48,559 nt of DNA, taken from positions 1 through 48,559 of the forward strand of contig QWRL01000001.1 in NCBI GenBank assembly GCA_003670425.1, given 5' to 3'. Source of the DNA: Chloroflexota bacterium. Its GTDB lineage: Bacteria > Chloroflexota > Anaerolineae > Anaerolineales > UBA11657. Numbering within the stretch: position 1 is the stretch's first letter; every line of letters starts with the position of its first letter. The notes beneath the pieces were generated by a model. The model searched no databases. It was not told where the DNA came from and saw only the letters and a program-made list of their open reading frames with translations. The translations under genes and the position numbers were made by a program. Below, in pieces: positions 40,571 to 48,559 of the stretch.

Positions 40571-41275
40571 GTGAGCCGCAATTTGCCGCGCGTGCAGCAA
40601 ATGGCGGCTATGGCATTGGCGGCAGCGCTGCTGCTCAACGCCTGCGCAGCCATGGGCCGCAGCGCGCAGCGCGATGGGCCACAGCCGGCGGGACAGCCGG
40701 CCGCGGCGTCTGCTGTTGCCAGCCGTGAGACGGTGATTATTGTGATGGGCGACAGCATCACCGCTGGCTTAGGCGTACAACTTGAAGAAGCGTATCCGGC
40801 GCTGCTGGAGGCGCGCTTGCGGGCGGAAGGGCATGCGGTGCGCGTGGTGAACAGCGGCGTGTCCGGTGAGACCACCGCCGGCGGGCAGCGGCGCGCAGAC
40901 TTTATTGCGCGGCAAAAAGGCGACATTGTAATTGTGGCACTGGGCGGCAATGACGCGCTGCGCGGCATCGATCCCGCAGCGGCGCTCGCGCAGCTGGAAT
41001 CCATCATCAACACTCTGGCGCAGTCCGGTGCGCGCGTTGTGCTGGCGGGCATGTATGCGCCGCATAATTTGGGCAGTGCCTATGTGGGCAGCTTTGACGC
41101 CATGTATCCGGTGCTCGCAAAAAAGTATTCCCTGCCGCTGATCCCTTTCTTGCTTGAGGGCGTGGCGCTTGACCCCGTGCTCAACCAGCCCGACGGCATT
41201 CACCCCACGCCCGCCGGGCAGCGCATCATCATGGAGCAGAACATCTATCCGGTCATCGTTGGTTTATTAAAATAG
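40571..41275 (+). CDS. SGNH-hydrolase lipoprotein, TesA-like esterase
   Basis: The 234-residue protein has a lipobox L22-N-A-C25 and the four SGNH blocks: VMGDSITAG with S62, SGVSGETTAGG with the Gly, LGGNDALRG with the Asn, and DGIHPTPAG with the Asp/His pair. TesA-type enzymes hydrolyse thioesters, lysophospholipids or aryl esters outside the membrane. GTG 40571 is chosen because it gives a normal signal peptide; an upstream in-frame ATG would lie in the divergent ATPase start region. Neighbouring YbbAP-type transporter genes support the tesA-ybbAP grouping. Confidence 0.9.
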   Translation: MSRNLPRVQQMAAMALAAALLLNACAAMGRSAQRDGPQPAGQPAAASAVASRETVIIVMGDSITAGLGVQLEEAYPALLEARLRAEGHAVRVVNSGVSGETTAGGQRRADFIARQKGDIVIVALGGNDALRGIDPAAALAQLESIINTLAQSGARVVLAGMYAPHNLGSAYVGSFDAMYPVLAKKYSLPLIPFLLEGVALDPVLNQPDGIHPTPAGQRIIMEQNIYPVIVGLLK

Positions 41276-41288
41276 CGCGCTGCCCGTC

Positions 41289-41294
41289 TATACT
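41289..41294 (+). promoter_or_regulatory. -10 box of the M24 peptidase gene
   Basis: TATACT is followed by a leader of about 60 nt that contains a hairpin (GGCACG 41303-41308 with CGTGCC 41327-41332) and a GGAG ribosome site at 41350-41353. No strong -35. It separates this gene from the esterase. Confidence 0.45.
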
Positions 41295-41360
41295 TTGGCT
41301 TAGGCACGGAGCAAGTGCACGCAGTGCGTGCCTTCCCTCTGCGGCGAATGGAGAAACAAC

Positions 41361-42485
41361 ATGCTGACTGAATCCGGTTGCCGGGAACGCCGCCGCCTGC
41401 TGTGGGAGCGGCTGCCCGCCTGCGACCTAATAATTATTTCTGAGCCGCGCAACCTTTTTTACCTGAGCGGGTTTCTGATGAACCCGACTGAACTCTCCGG
41501 ATGGGGGCTCAACTTTCTGCTGCTTAGCCGCACTGGCGAGTGCCGCCTGCTGCACGACAACAAAGCCCGCAGTGAAGCGCAGGCTGCATTTGTGGACGCG
41601 CGCGAAGCTTGGAGCTGGTACGACTTTGGAAACTCCGCGCCGGAAAAACTTGGCGCGGCTGCGGGCGCGCTGGCTGCGCTGCTGGCTGCGCGCTACAACG
41701 CTGCGCGCCAGGTGGCGGTGGAGGCCGGGCACTTTCCGGCTGGCGCCGGCGCCGGCTTGGCGGCTGCGCCCGTGGCCGATGCCGGCGCGCCGCTGGCAGC
41801 CATGCGCGCCGTTAAGTTTGCGGATGAGCTGGCCTGCATCCGGCGCGCCATCCGCGCCACGGAGGCCGGCCACTTGTGCGCGCGCACGGCGCTGCAGGCC
41901 GGACGCAGCGAGCTTGAAGTTTATGCAGAGGTGCAGGCCGCCATCACGCGCGCGGCTGGGGAGCCGATTGTGCTGCTGGGCGACTTTGCAGCCGGCAAGC
42001 GCACGGAAAGCGGCGGCGGCCCGCCCACCGCAAATGTGCTGCGCACCGGCGACCTGATGATCTTCGACATCTTCCCGGTAATCGGCGGCTATCGCGCGGA
42101 CATCACCAACACGCTGTGCGTGGGCGCGCCAACGCACAGCCAGCAGCAGCACATGCTTGCGCTGCAAGCTGCCATGCGTGCTGCCGAAGGCGAGCTGCGC
42201 CCGGGTGCGACTGGCGCGCAGGTGTACGCTGCCTGCCGCGCCTCACTTGTGGCTGCGGGGCTGGGCGCGGCCTTCTTTCATCACGCCGGGCATGGCCTGG
42301 GCCTTGGCCACCCGGAGGCGCCGTTTTTGGTGGAGCATAGTACGGACACGCTGCAGGCGGGCAATGTGGTCACGCTGGAGCCCGGTGCATACATCAAAGG
42401 CTGGGGTGGGGCGCGCATCGAGCACAACTATTTGATAACAGCCGGCGGCTTCGAGCGCCTCTCGCAGCATCAGATTGGATTTTAG
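41361..42485 (+). CDS. M24-family metallopeptidase (Xaa-Pro aminopeptidase-like)
   Basis: The 374-residue protein has an N-terminal creatinase-type domain (NLFYLSGFL) and a pita-bread domain. All five dimetal ligands are visible: the Asp of IFDIFP, the Asp of RADITNT, the His of HHAGHGLGLGHPE, the Glu of TLEPGAY and the Glu of ARIEHNYLI. It should cleave an N-terminal residue before proline in the cytoplasm; a PepQ-type dipeptidase is possible. ATG 41361 follows GGAG at 8 nt. It converges with manC. Confidence 0.9.
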   Translation: MLTESGCRERRRLLWERLPACDLIIISEPRNLFYLSGFLMNPTELSGWGLNFLLLSRTGECRLLHDNKARSEAQAAFVDAREAWSWYDFGNSAPEKLGAAAGALAALLAARYNAARQVAVEAGHFPAGAGAGLAAAPVADAGAPLAAMRAVKFADELACIRRAIRATEAGHLCARTALQAGRSELEVYAEVQAAITRAAGEPIVLLGDFAAGKRTESGGGPPTANVLRTGDLMIFDIFPVIGGYRADITNTLCVGAPTHSQQQHMLALQAAMRAAEGELRPGATGAQVYAACRASLVAAGLGAAFFHHAGHGLGLGHPEAPFLVEHSTDTLQAGNVVTLEPGAYIKGWGGARIEHNYLITAGGFERLSQHQIGF

Positions 42486-42510
42486 GCGCGCCCTGGCGCC
42501 GTGCGCTGCG

Positions 42511-43662
42511 CTATGCGCGCTTGCGGGGTTTTGTTTTGGCGCGCGCTGCCGGCTTGCGCGCCGCGGCGGTGCCGCGCTTCTTTTTTGGCGCGCCGGCTTT
42601 TGGCTTTTGCGCCGCCATCTGCGCCAGCAGTTTTACATCTTGCGCGCGGTTGCGCGGGCAGATCAGCAGCGCCGTGGGCGTATCCACCACCACCATGTCT
42701 TGCAGGCCCAGCGTGGCCACCATGCGGTGCCCGCTGTAGATGAGGCTGTTGCGCGTGTCTTGCGAGGCGTGCTGCCCGGACACCGCGTTGCCGTGCGCAT
42801 CGTGCGGCAGCAGGTTGTACACCACATCCCAGCTGCCCACATCGCTCCAGCCAATCTCCACCGGCAGCAGCGCCACGCGCGCTGCTTTTTCCATCACACC
42901 GTAGTCAATTGTTTCCACCGGCAGCTGCGGCCAGACCTTTGCCATTGTGCGCGCTGCGTGCGCCTGGCCAAGCGCAGCGCCAATCTGCTCCAGCCCTGCG
43001 GAGAGCTTTGGCATGTGCAGCGCCATCTCTTCCAGCACGCGCTGGGCGCGCCAGATGAACATGCCGCTGTTCCAGCTGTACTCGCCGCTGGCCAGATACG
43101 CAGCCGCGCTTTGCGCCGCGGGCTTCTCTACAAAGCGCGCCACGCGGTATGCGCGCTGCGCGCCATGCGCGGGCAGCGCCGGCCCGCGCTGGATGTAGCC
43201 GTAGCCGGTTTCTGCGCGGCTCGGCGTGATGCCCAGCGTCACCAGCCAGCCGTCTGCAGCCAGCAGTGCAGCGCTCTTCAACGCAGTTTGGAACTCGCGC
43301 TTCTTTGAGATTAGATGGTCGGCGGTGAGGACTGCCATAATCCCCAGCGGGTCGCGGCGCCGGATGTGCAGCGCTGCCAGCCCGATGGCGGCTGCCGTGC
43401 CGCGGGCGCTTGGCTCTGCCAGAATATTTCCGGCGGGCACGCTGCCCAGCTGCTGGTGCGCCAGCACGCGGTGGTCGGTGTGCGTGGCCACAAAAGTGCG
43501 CGCCACCGGTATCAGCGGATGCAGGCGCTGGCGCGCCAGCTGCAGCAGCGAGCCATCACCGGTGAAATCCAAAAATTGTTTGGGCAGCTGCGGCTGGCTG
43601 CGCGGCCACAAGCGCGTGCCGCTGCCGCCGGCCAGAATTAGTGCGTAAAGGTTTGGTGCCAT
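42511..43662 (-). CDS. manC: Mannose-1-phosphate guanylyltransferase with basic C-terminal tail
   Basis: The enzyme makes GDP-mannose from mannose 1-phosphate and GTP for glycan synthesis. The 383-residue protein has LAGGSGTRLWPRS (10-22), PKQFLDF, LTADHLI, GYGYI, FVEKP and the later SDVGSWD block. The isomerase domain of bifunctional enzymes is absent. The last 30 residues are extremely rich in Lys, Arg, Ala and Pro (KPKAGAPKKKRG, AARKPAARAKT), which is not part of the family fold. No other GDP-mannose gene is in the window. Confidence 0.93.
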   Translation of the reverse strand: MAPNLYALILAGGSGTRLWPRSQPQLPKQFLDFTGDGSLLQLARQRLHPLIPVARTFVATHTDHRVLAHQQLGSVPAGNILAEPSARGTAAAIGLAALHIRRRDPLGIMAVLTADHLISKKREFQTALKSAALLAADGWLVTLGITPSRAETGYGYIQRGPALPAHGAQRAYRVARFVEKPAAQSAAAYLASGEYSWNSGMFIWRAQRVLEEMALHMPKLSAGLEQIGAALGQAHAARTMAKVWPQLPVETIDYGVMEKAARVALLPVEIGWSDVGSWDVVYNLLPHDAHGNAVSGQHASQDTRNSLIYSGHRMVATLGLQDMVVVDTPTALLICPRNRAQDVKLLAQMAAQKPKAGAPKKKRGTAAARKPAARAKTKPRKRA

Positions 43663-43696
43663 GCGCGCTGGCAGCGTTTGTTGCGCCGCCAGAATT

Positions 43697-43702
43697 TATT
43701 AT
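43697..43702 (+). promoter_or_regulatory. -10 box upstream of the 157-residue hypothetical gene
   Basis: TATTAT lies 20 nt before the ATG at 43723 in the 60-nt divergent gap with manC. No good -35 found. Confidence 0.35.
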
Positions 43703-43722
43703 AGCGGTGGTAAAGTTGCGCG

Positions 43723-44196
43723 ATGGAAGCCTGCATCTCCACCATCATCATCTTGCTGGTGTACCGGTGGCTTTCCAACCGCAGCCGCAACAGCCCAAGC
43801 GCGCGGCGCAGCCCGTATTACGCCTCCATCCGCAGCATGGTAGCCGAGTCCTGCAGTGCAATGGAGCGCTTCCAGGCGCTGCTAAACCTGGTGGGCGCGG
43901 ACTCCAGCATCCAAAACACAGCCGAGTGGCAGAAGCAAATGCATGCGCAGGCTGCGGAAATAACGCGCATGCCGCAGCGCGTGGCGCTGATGCACCCGCC
44001 GCCGGACTGTATGACGGCCCACAGCCATATGAGCGGCATGGCCATGCACTACGCGCGCTGGGCCAGCATGTATGCGGATGCATTTGACAGGGAAGACCAG
44101 GCGCTGGCAGACAGCGCCCCGGACGAGAAGTCCCTCGGCGACGCCGCAGCCGAACGCACCTCGGCAGAACTGCAGCGCCTCAACGACAGCAACTGA
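43723..44196 (+). CDS. Hypothetical protein with N-terminal hydrophobic segment
   Basis: The 157-residue product begins with a short hydrophobic stretch (CISTIIILLVYRWL) followed by Arg/Ser-rich residues, then helical sequence with many Met and His (CMTAHSHMSGMAMHYARWASMYADAF) and an acidic Ala/Glu-rich tail. The Met/His cluster at about 83-115 could bind metal, but I recognise no family. The gene is divergent from manC and 72 nt upstream of the YhcH-family gene. Confidence 0.5.
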   Translation: MEACISTIIILLVYRWLSNRSRNSPSARRSPYYASIRSMVAESCSAMERFQALLNLVGADSSIQNTAEWQKQMHAQAAEITRMPQRVALMHPPPDCMTAHSHMSGMAMHYARWASMYADAFDREDQALADSAPDEKSLGDAAAERTSAELQRLNDSN

Positions 44197-44268
44197 CGGG
44201 ACGCCGATTAGCAGCCAACGCGCGCGGCCGGGCTGCCGCGCGCAAATAATATTAGGAGCAGCAACACC

Positions 44269-44733
44269 ATGATTTTTGACCAACTGAGCGAGTGGCCGCG
44301 CTATTTTTCGTCTGCGCCTTGGCGCCTGGCATTTGAGTATGTGCTGGCGCTGAAGCCGGATGCCGCGGACGGCCGCCACGCGCTGCAGGGCGACGACATT
44401 TACGCGATGGTGATGGCGCACGAGACCGGCCCCGCGCAGCAAAGCGTGCTGGAGGCGCACCGCACCTACATAGATATTCAGGCCACGCTGCACGGCACGG
44501 AACGCCTGGACTGGTTTGCACTGGCCGGCCTGCAGGTGCAGACGGCGTACGATGCCAAGTCGGATGCTGCATTCTTTGTGCATCCCGGCGTGGCGGGCGC
44601 GCAACTGCTGCTGCACCCCGGTTTATTTACGGTGCTGTACCCCGCGGACGCGCACATGCCCAAGCTGGCAGACGGCGCACCGGCCGCAATTAAAAAAGTG
44701 GTGGTGAAGGTGCGCGCGGCGCTGGTGCAGTAA
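44269..44733 (+). CDS. YhcH/YjgK/YiaL family protein
   Basis: The 154-residue protein has the DUF386 pattern: the start MIFDQLSEWPRYF, AMVMAHETGP, LEAHRTYIDIQATLHGTERLDW, and an ending PADAHMPKLADGAPAAIKKVVVKV. The fold is a cupin-like barrel with conserved His/Glu residues; members associate with sialic-acid and other sugar catabolism and some are thought to be sugar anomerases or epimerases. An AGGAG ribosome site sits 10 nt before the ATG. The local context (manC upstream, molybdenum hydroxylase downstream) does not reveal the substrate. Confidence 0.88.
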   Translation: MIFDQLSEWPRYFSSAPWRLAFEYVLALKPDAADGRHALQGDDIYAMVMAHETGPAQQSVLEAHRTYIDIQATLHGTERLDWFALAGLQVQTAYDAKSDAAFFVHPGVAGAQLLLHPGLFTVLYPADAHMPKLADGAPAAIKKVVVKVRAALVQ

Positions 44734-44809
44734 GCCAGCCGCGTAGAACCCGGCGGCAGCGCACGCCGCACGCGATAAACTTGGGACGGCTAAAGCAGCC
44801 CGGTGATCT

Positions 44810-45301
44810 ATGCAATTAAATATTAATGGCGAAATTTTTGCGGTGGCCGACGGCGACGGGCTGCGCCCGCTGCTGTGGGTGCTGCGCGACGAGCTGGGCC
44901 TGACGGGCACCAAGTACGGCTGCGGTGCGGGTATCTGCGGCTCCTGCACGGTGCATCTGGATGGCGTGGCAGCGCGCAGCTGCCTGACGCCGCTGGCGCA
45001 GGCAGCCAAGGCTGCCATTCGCACCATTGAGGGCCTGGCGCAAATGCAGCCGGACGGCAGCGTGCGCCTGCATGCGGTGCAGCAGGCCTTTACTGAGGAG
45101 CAGGTGCCGCAGTGCAGCTGGTGCATGAGCGGCCAGATGATGACCTGCGCTGCCTTCCTGGAGCAGAACCCGGCAGCCAGCGAAGCGCAGTTGCTGGATG
45201 CCATGCAAAATAATTACTGCCGCTGCGGCTGTTACGCACGCATTCGCAAGGGTGTGCTGCGCGCTGCCCAGCTGGCAGCGCAGCCGGCAGGCACAACATG
45301 A
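44810..45301 (+). CDS. (2Fe-2S)-binding subunit of a molybdenum hydroxylase (IorA-like)
   Basis: The 163-residue protein has two [2Fe-2S] centres: plant-ferredoxin-type C38, C43, C46, C58 (GCGAGICGSCTVHL) and the helical-domain cluster C102, C105, C137, C139 (CSWCMSGQM, NNYCRCGCY). It passes electrons from the molybdopterin subunit encoded next, with which it overlaps by 4 bases (ATGA). This two-subunit arrangement without an FAD subunit is that of isoquinoline 1-oxidoreductase and related aldehyde dehydrogenases. Confidence 0.93.
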   Translation: MQLNINGEIFAVADGDGLRPLLWVLRDELGLTGTKYGCGAGICGSCTVHLDGVAARSCLTPLAQAAKAAIRTIEGLAQMQPDGSVRLHAVQQAFTEEQVPQCSWCMSGQMMTCAAFLEQNPAASEAQLLDAMQNNYCRCGCYARIRKGVLRAAQLAAQPAGTT

Positions 45302-47460
45302 GTGCCACACCACCGCGCAAGTGGAAGTTCAGCCGCCGCAAGCTGCTGATTGGGCTGGGCGTAACCGGCGGTGCGCTGGCCGTGGGGCTGCCGCTATCCC
45401 TGCCCTTTGCACGCCTCAAAATTGCCGGCATGCTGGATTCTGCAAGCGCGCCGGCGGGCACCATGCCCAAGGATCCCTTTGTATGGTTTGAAGTTACGCC
45501 GCAGAACCGCGTGCGCCTGTACCTGCCCAAAGCGGAAATGGGGCAGGGCGTGCACACCGCGCTGGCACAAATTGCGGCAGAGGAGCTGCGCCCGGCATGG
45601 GAGCAGCTGGAAGTGCTGAATGCCAGCACAGCGCGCGGCTTTGATATGGGCACGATGTCCGTGGGAGGCAGCGTTGTGGTAAGTTCGCTTTACAACCCGC
45701 TGCGCGCGGCCGGCGCAGCGCTGCGCCTGATGCTGCAAGAGGAGGGCGCCCGCCAGCTGGGTGTGGCTCCAGAGAAGCTGACGGTGGCCGGCGGCGTGGT
45801 GGCCGCAACAGCAGATCCTTCCCAGGCGCTAACCTTTGGGCAGATTGTGAGCGCCAAGCAAGGCGCGTGGGTGGCCTCCAAGCAGGAGCCGCAGCTGCGG
45901 GAGCCGGCGCAGTTTGAATTCATCGGCAAGCCCATGCCGCGCGTGGACTTCGCTGCCAAGATCACCGGTGCTGCGCAGTATGGCTTTGACATGCGCCTGC
46001 CCAACATGGCTTACGGCGCGGTGGCGCGCGCGCCGCGCATGGGCGCCAAACTGCTGAGCGCTGCGCCCGGCACTGCGCGCAGCCAGCCGGGTGTGGTGGC
46101 GGTGGTGGCAACCACGGAGTTTGCCGGTGTGGCTGCAGAAACGCGCGCGCAGGCGATTGCAGCACTGGACGCGCTGCAGCTGGAATGGTCCGAAGGCGAT
46201 GTGGTGGAACAGGCGGACATGGAAGCATTGGTTACTGTGCAGCCCGGCGCGGGCACGGTGCTGCAAAGCGCGGGCAGCGTGGCTGCGCCGCTGGCCGCTG
46301 CAAACGCGCTGCGCGCAGAGTACCGCACGCCGTTTGCGGCGCACGCGCAGTTGGAGCCGCAGGCTGCGCTGGCGCATGTGCTCCCGGACAAAGTGCTGGT
46401 GTGGTGCTCCACGCAGTCGCCGGGTTCGCTGCGCGCAGATGTGGCCAAGGCAGTGGGGCGCAAGGCTGCGGAGGTGGAGGTTACCGCCACATATTTGGGC
46501 GGCAGCTTTGGCCGCAAGCTGAATGTGGATGTGGCGCTGGATGCCGCGCGCCTTTCCGCGGCGGCGCTGCGCCCGGTGGCTGTGAGCTATACGCGCGCCG
46601 AGGAGTTTCAGCACGGCTTCTTCCGGCCGCCCACGCAGCATGTGCTGCAGGGCGCGCTGGATGGCGCCGGCCGGATTGTGGCCATGAGCCATGCGCAGGC
46701 CAGCGGCAATGTGTTTCCCGCGCTGGTGGGCCGGCTGCTGGGCGCGGACTTTGGCGCGTACCGCGGCGGCCTGCTGCGCTACAACATCCCCAACCGGCAG
46801 GTTACCAGCCAGCCGGTTGCGCTGCCAGTGCCCACGGGCTTCTGGCGCGGGCTGGGGCTGCTGGCGAATGTGTTTGCGGTGGAAAGTTTTATGGATGAGC
46901 TGGCGCTGTCCGCCGGCGTTGACGCGCTGCAGTTCCGGCTGCAGCATCTACCGCAAGATAAGCTGGGCGAACGCTTTAAGGCGGTGCTGCTGGCGGCAGC
47001 CGAACGGGCCGGCTGGGGCACGGCGCTGCCGGCCGGGCGCGCGCGCGGGCTGGCTTGCAGTTGGGATGCCGGCACCGTGGTGGCGCAGGTGGCGGAGGTT
47101 TCCGTGCAGGGTGCGCGCGTGCAGGTGCAGCGCTTTACCAGCGCGGTGGATTGCGGTGTGCTGGTGAACCCGGACATAGCAGCTGCGCAAACCGAGGGTG
47201 CCATCATGATGGGCCTTAGCTCCACGCTGCTGGAGGAGATTACATTCAGCGGCGGCCAGGCGCAGGCAACCAACTTTGACCGCTATCCGCTGCTGCGGCT
47301 GGCGGATGCGCCGCTGGTGGAGACGGTGTTTTTGCAGGGCGATGATGTGCCGCACGGCATGGGCGAGCCGCCGCTGGGCCCGGTGGCGGCAGCAGTTGCC
47401 AATGCGGTGTTTGCCCTCACAGGGCAGCGCTTGCGCCGCCTGCCGCTGAAGCTGGCATAG
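45298..47460 (+). CDS. Molybdopterin-binding subunit of xanthine-dehydrogenase-family oxidoreductase (IorB-like), Tat-exported
   Basis: The 720-residue protein has a Tat signal with R13-R14 (SRRKLLIGLG), then the paired aldehyde-oxidase domains: RLYLPKAEMGQGVHTALAQI, FIGKPMPRVDFAAKITG, LGGSFGRKLN, VAVSYTRAEEFQHGFFRP and the active-site Glu E690 in HGMGEPPLGP. Such enzymes hydroxylate N-heterocycles or aldehydes with water as oxygen source. The Fe-S subunit lacks its own signal and would be carried across by this one. The electron acceptor gene (usually a cytochrome c) is not adjacent, and the substrate cannot be inferred. Confidence 0.92.
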   Translation: MSATPPRKWKFSRRKLLIGLGVTGGALAVGLPLSLPFARLKIAGMLDSASAPAGTMPKDPFVWFEVTPQNRVRLYLPKAEMGQGVHTALAQIAAEELRPAWEQLEVLNASTARGFDMGTMSVGGSVVVSSLYNPLRAAGAALRLMLQEEGARQLGVAPEKLTVAGGVVAATADPSQALTFGQIVSAKQGAWVASKQEPQLREPAQFEFIGKPMPRVDFAAKITGAAQYGFDMRLPNMAYGAVARAPRMGAKLLSAAPGTARSQPGVVAVVATTEFAGVAAETRAQAIAALDALQLEWSEGDVVEQADMEALVTVQPGAGTVLQSAGSVAAPLAAANALRAEYRTPFAAHAQLEPQAALAHVLPDKVLVWCSTQSPGSLRADVAKAVGRKAAEVEVTATYLGGSFGRKLNVDVALDAARLSAAALRPVAVSYTRAEEFQHGFFRPPTQHVLQGALDGAGRIVAMSHAQASGNVFPALVGRLLGADFGAYRGGLLRYNIPNRQVTSQPVALPVPTGFWRGLGLLANVFAVESFMDELALSAGVDALQFRLQHLPQDKLGERFKAVLLAAAERAGWGTALPAGRARGLACSWDAGTVVAQVAEVSVQGARVQVQRFTSAVDCGVLVNPDIAAAQTEGAIMMGLSSTLLEEITFSGGQAQATNFDRYPLLRLADAPLVETVFLQGDDVPHGMGEPPLGPVAAAVANAVFALTGQRLRRLPLKLA

Positions 47461-47524
47461 TTGTGCGCGGCGCAGCCCGTACCATCAAATTATTTCCGAA
47501 GCAACCTTAATGCGGAGCAACCAC

Positions 47525-47914
47525 ATGTCCAACCAGCCAGCTTTCCAAAACTTAAACGGGCACCAGTACATGGCGCTGACCACCTACCGGCGCAGCGGTG
47601 CCGGCGTGCCGACGGCAGTGTGGTTTGCGCAGGAGGGCGACCGGCTCTTCATTGTGACAGCAGACGGGTCCGGCAAGGTGAAGCGCATTCGCAACAATGC
47701 GGGTGTGCATGTGGCGCCCTCTGATGCGCGCGGGCGCGTGCTGGGCGCGGAAGCTGCCGGCGCGGCGCGCGTGCTGCCGCCGGCCGAGGCAACGCATGCG
47801 GATGCGTGCCTTACCCGCAAGTATGGCTTTCAAAAGCGCGTGTTTGATTTAATGGGCAGGTTGTCCCGCAGCAAGCGCGTGGTATTGGAAGTGGCGCCCG
47901 CTAGTTCGCAGTAA
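47525..47914 (+). CDS. PPOX-class (pyridoxamine oxidase-fold) F420/FMN-binding protein
   Basis: The 129-residue protein matches small split-barrel PPOX proteins: MALTTYRRSGAGVPTAVWFA, RLFIVTADGSGKVKRIRNN and VHVAPSDARGRVLGAEA, followed by a helical end. The family binds FMN or F420 and reduces various substrates; Chloroflexota often carry F420-type members. ATG 47525 follows GGAG at 7 nt; an ATG five codons earlier overlaps the ribosome site. It is 64 nt after the molybdenum hydroxylase. Confidence 0.87.
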   Translation: MSNQPAFQNLNGHQYMALTTYRRSGAGVPTAVWFAQEGDRLFIVTADGSGKVKRIRNNAGVHVAPSDARGRVLGAEAAGAARVLPPAEATHADACLTRKYGFQKRVFDLMGRLSRSKRVVLEVAPASSQ

Positions 47915-47916
47915 AC

Positions 47917-47940
47917 CACAGCCGGCCGGCACCGGCTGTG
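47917..47940 (+). other. GC-rich stem-loop after the PPOX gene
   Basis: CACAGCCGG (47917-47925) pairs perfectly with CCGGCTGTG (47932-47940) with a 6-nt loop, 3 nt after the stop codon. No T run follows, so it is not a canonical terminator. The remaining 250 nt up to the next gene contain no supported gene; an isolated TGATAAT near 47994 has no -35. Confidence 0.5.
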
Positions 47941-48191
47941 CTCCCGCACAAAACGCCCAGCGCGCCCGCGCTGCGCCGCATGCCGGCGCCCTGTGATAAT
48001 GGGGCGGGGCCACAAGCACATGCCGTTCGAAGCCAGCTGGATGCAGGCCTGTGTTGCATCATTAACGGTGCGCCGCTGCGGTCTGTGGTTTGGCAGGCGG
48101 CCGCAGGCGCAGCAGTTGTGGCACCGGTCGCGGGCCGGCCGCGGCATGCTGTGCAGCCGGGCTTTTCAAATCAGTTAAATTAAAGGCAAGC

Positions 48192-48559
48192 ATGAACTCA
48201 AAAGCCAGCACCCGCGCGCAAGCTGATTTCTCAATTCACCCCGCCACATTGATGGGGCTGGTTTCTCTAACAGTTGCAAGCCTCGACAACCAAATTGAAT
48301 TTTATAAATCAGCGCTGGGGTTCAAGCTCCACCGGCGCGCCGGGCAGCAAGCCAGTCTTGGCGCGGGCGGTGCAGACTTGCTGCAGCTCACCGCGGCGCC
48401 AAATCTAAAGCGCTATCGCGGCACAACCGGGCTGTATCACTTTGCAGTTTTATTCCCAAACCGGCGCGAGTTGGCGCGCGCCCTGGCACGCTTGCACGCG
48501 CTGCAATACCGCAATCATCCAACCGATCATATTATGACGAAGACCACCTATCTGGATGA
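48192..48559 (+). CDS. VOC-family (CatE-like glyoxalase/dioxygenase) protein, 3' end outside window
   Basis: From ATG 48192 an open frame runs to the window edge (122 codons). The sequence shows the vicinal-oxygen-chelate pattern: LVSLTVASLDNQIEFYKSALGFKLHRR, then LLQLTAAPNLKRYRGTTGLYHFAVL and NHPTDHIMTKTTYLD. The H of YHFAVL is in the usual metal-ligand position of the first module, and the style resembles B. subtilis CatE (catechol 2,3-dioxygenase) and its uncharacterised relatives. The end is cut, so function cannot be settled. Confidence 0.85.
   Translation, partial: MNSKASTRAQADFSIHPATLMGLVSLTVASLDNQIEFYKSALGFKLHRRAGQQASLGAGGADLLQLTAAPNLKRYRGTTGLYHFAVLFPNRRELARALARLHALQYRNHPTDHIMTKTTYLD

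Noticed and set aside
47999..48178. Short frame starting MGRGHKHMPF between the PPOX and VOC genes.
   Set aside because: No ribosome site, composition typical of non-coding GC-rich DNA, no family resemblance.
1..48559. CRISPR array, insertion sequence or prophage.
   Set aside because: No regularly spaced repeats, transposase, integrase or phage structural motifs were seen on either strand.

Overview
The window looks like a chromosomal segment of a member of Chloroflexota (Anaerolineae-like). The grounds are the GC-rich, Ala-rich coding; lipoproteins and membrane-anchored proteins with Thr/Pro-rich linkers ending in LysM, lamin-tail, FecR or TPR modules; a RecG with a long N-terminal extension; and a gene order mixing Firmicutes-like (recG-fakA-asp23-rpmB) and Actinobacteria-like (coaD-sepIVA-like-rpmF) neighbourhoods. 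This assignment is inference from content. I see no phage, transposon, integron or CRISPR array, and both ends cut through genes.

Layout. 1-7.9 kb: a truncated gene, an MBL-fold protein, glgB overlapping a lipoprotein with a degenerate M1-peptidase-like domain and LysM, folC, and a FecR lipoprotein. 7.9-13.9 kb: a double-length, eukaryote-like phosphofructokinase translationally coupled to a TPR membrane protein, a second TPR-like membrane protein, three tRNAs (Pro, Gly, Met) and a LysM/lamin-tail protein. 13.9-20.4 kb: dnaX-ybaB-recR, then rpsF-ssb-rpsR behind a good promoter, a membrane-anchored parvulin, and a two-gene membrane cassette (DUF4405-like cytochrome plus a small protein). 20.5-31.2 kb, mostly minus strand: asp23-fakA, then recG-coaD-sepIVA-like, then rpmF-fabD-smc, with rpmB divergent from asp23. 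31.3-37.3 kb: tRNA-Asp, an FAH-family enzyme, divergent purA and purB, guaC and a URO-D/MtaA-like protein. 37.3-48.6 kb: a YbbAP-like ABC transporter, an SGNH esterase, an M24 peptidase, manC with a very basic tail, a hypothetical, a YhcH-family protein, a two-subunit Tat-exported molybdenum hydroxylase of the isoquinoline-oxidoreductase type, a PPOX-fold protein and a truncated VOC protein.

Functionally this is mainly housekeeping DNA (replication/repair, translation, fatty-acid and CoA synthesis, purines) interleaved with envelope proteins. purA, purB and guaC together cover GMP to IMP to adenylosuccinate to AMP. The most unusual items are the 754-residue tandem PFK whose second half has lost the ATP-site motif but keeps the IDND motif, the pseudo-peptidase/LysM lipoprotein joined to glgB, intrinsic terminators placed directly against the start codons of fabD and of the parvulin gene, repeated -10 boxes 8-15 nt from start codons lacking a Shine-Dalgarno, and the SepIVA-like coiled-coil protein between coaD and rpmF. 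I found no clearly new multi-gene defence or mobile system.
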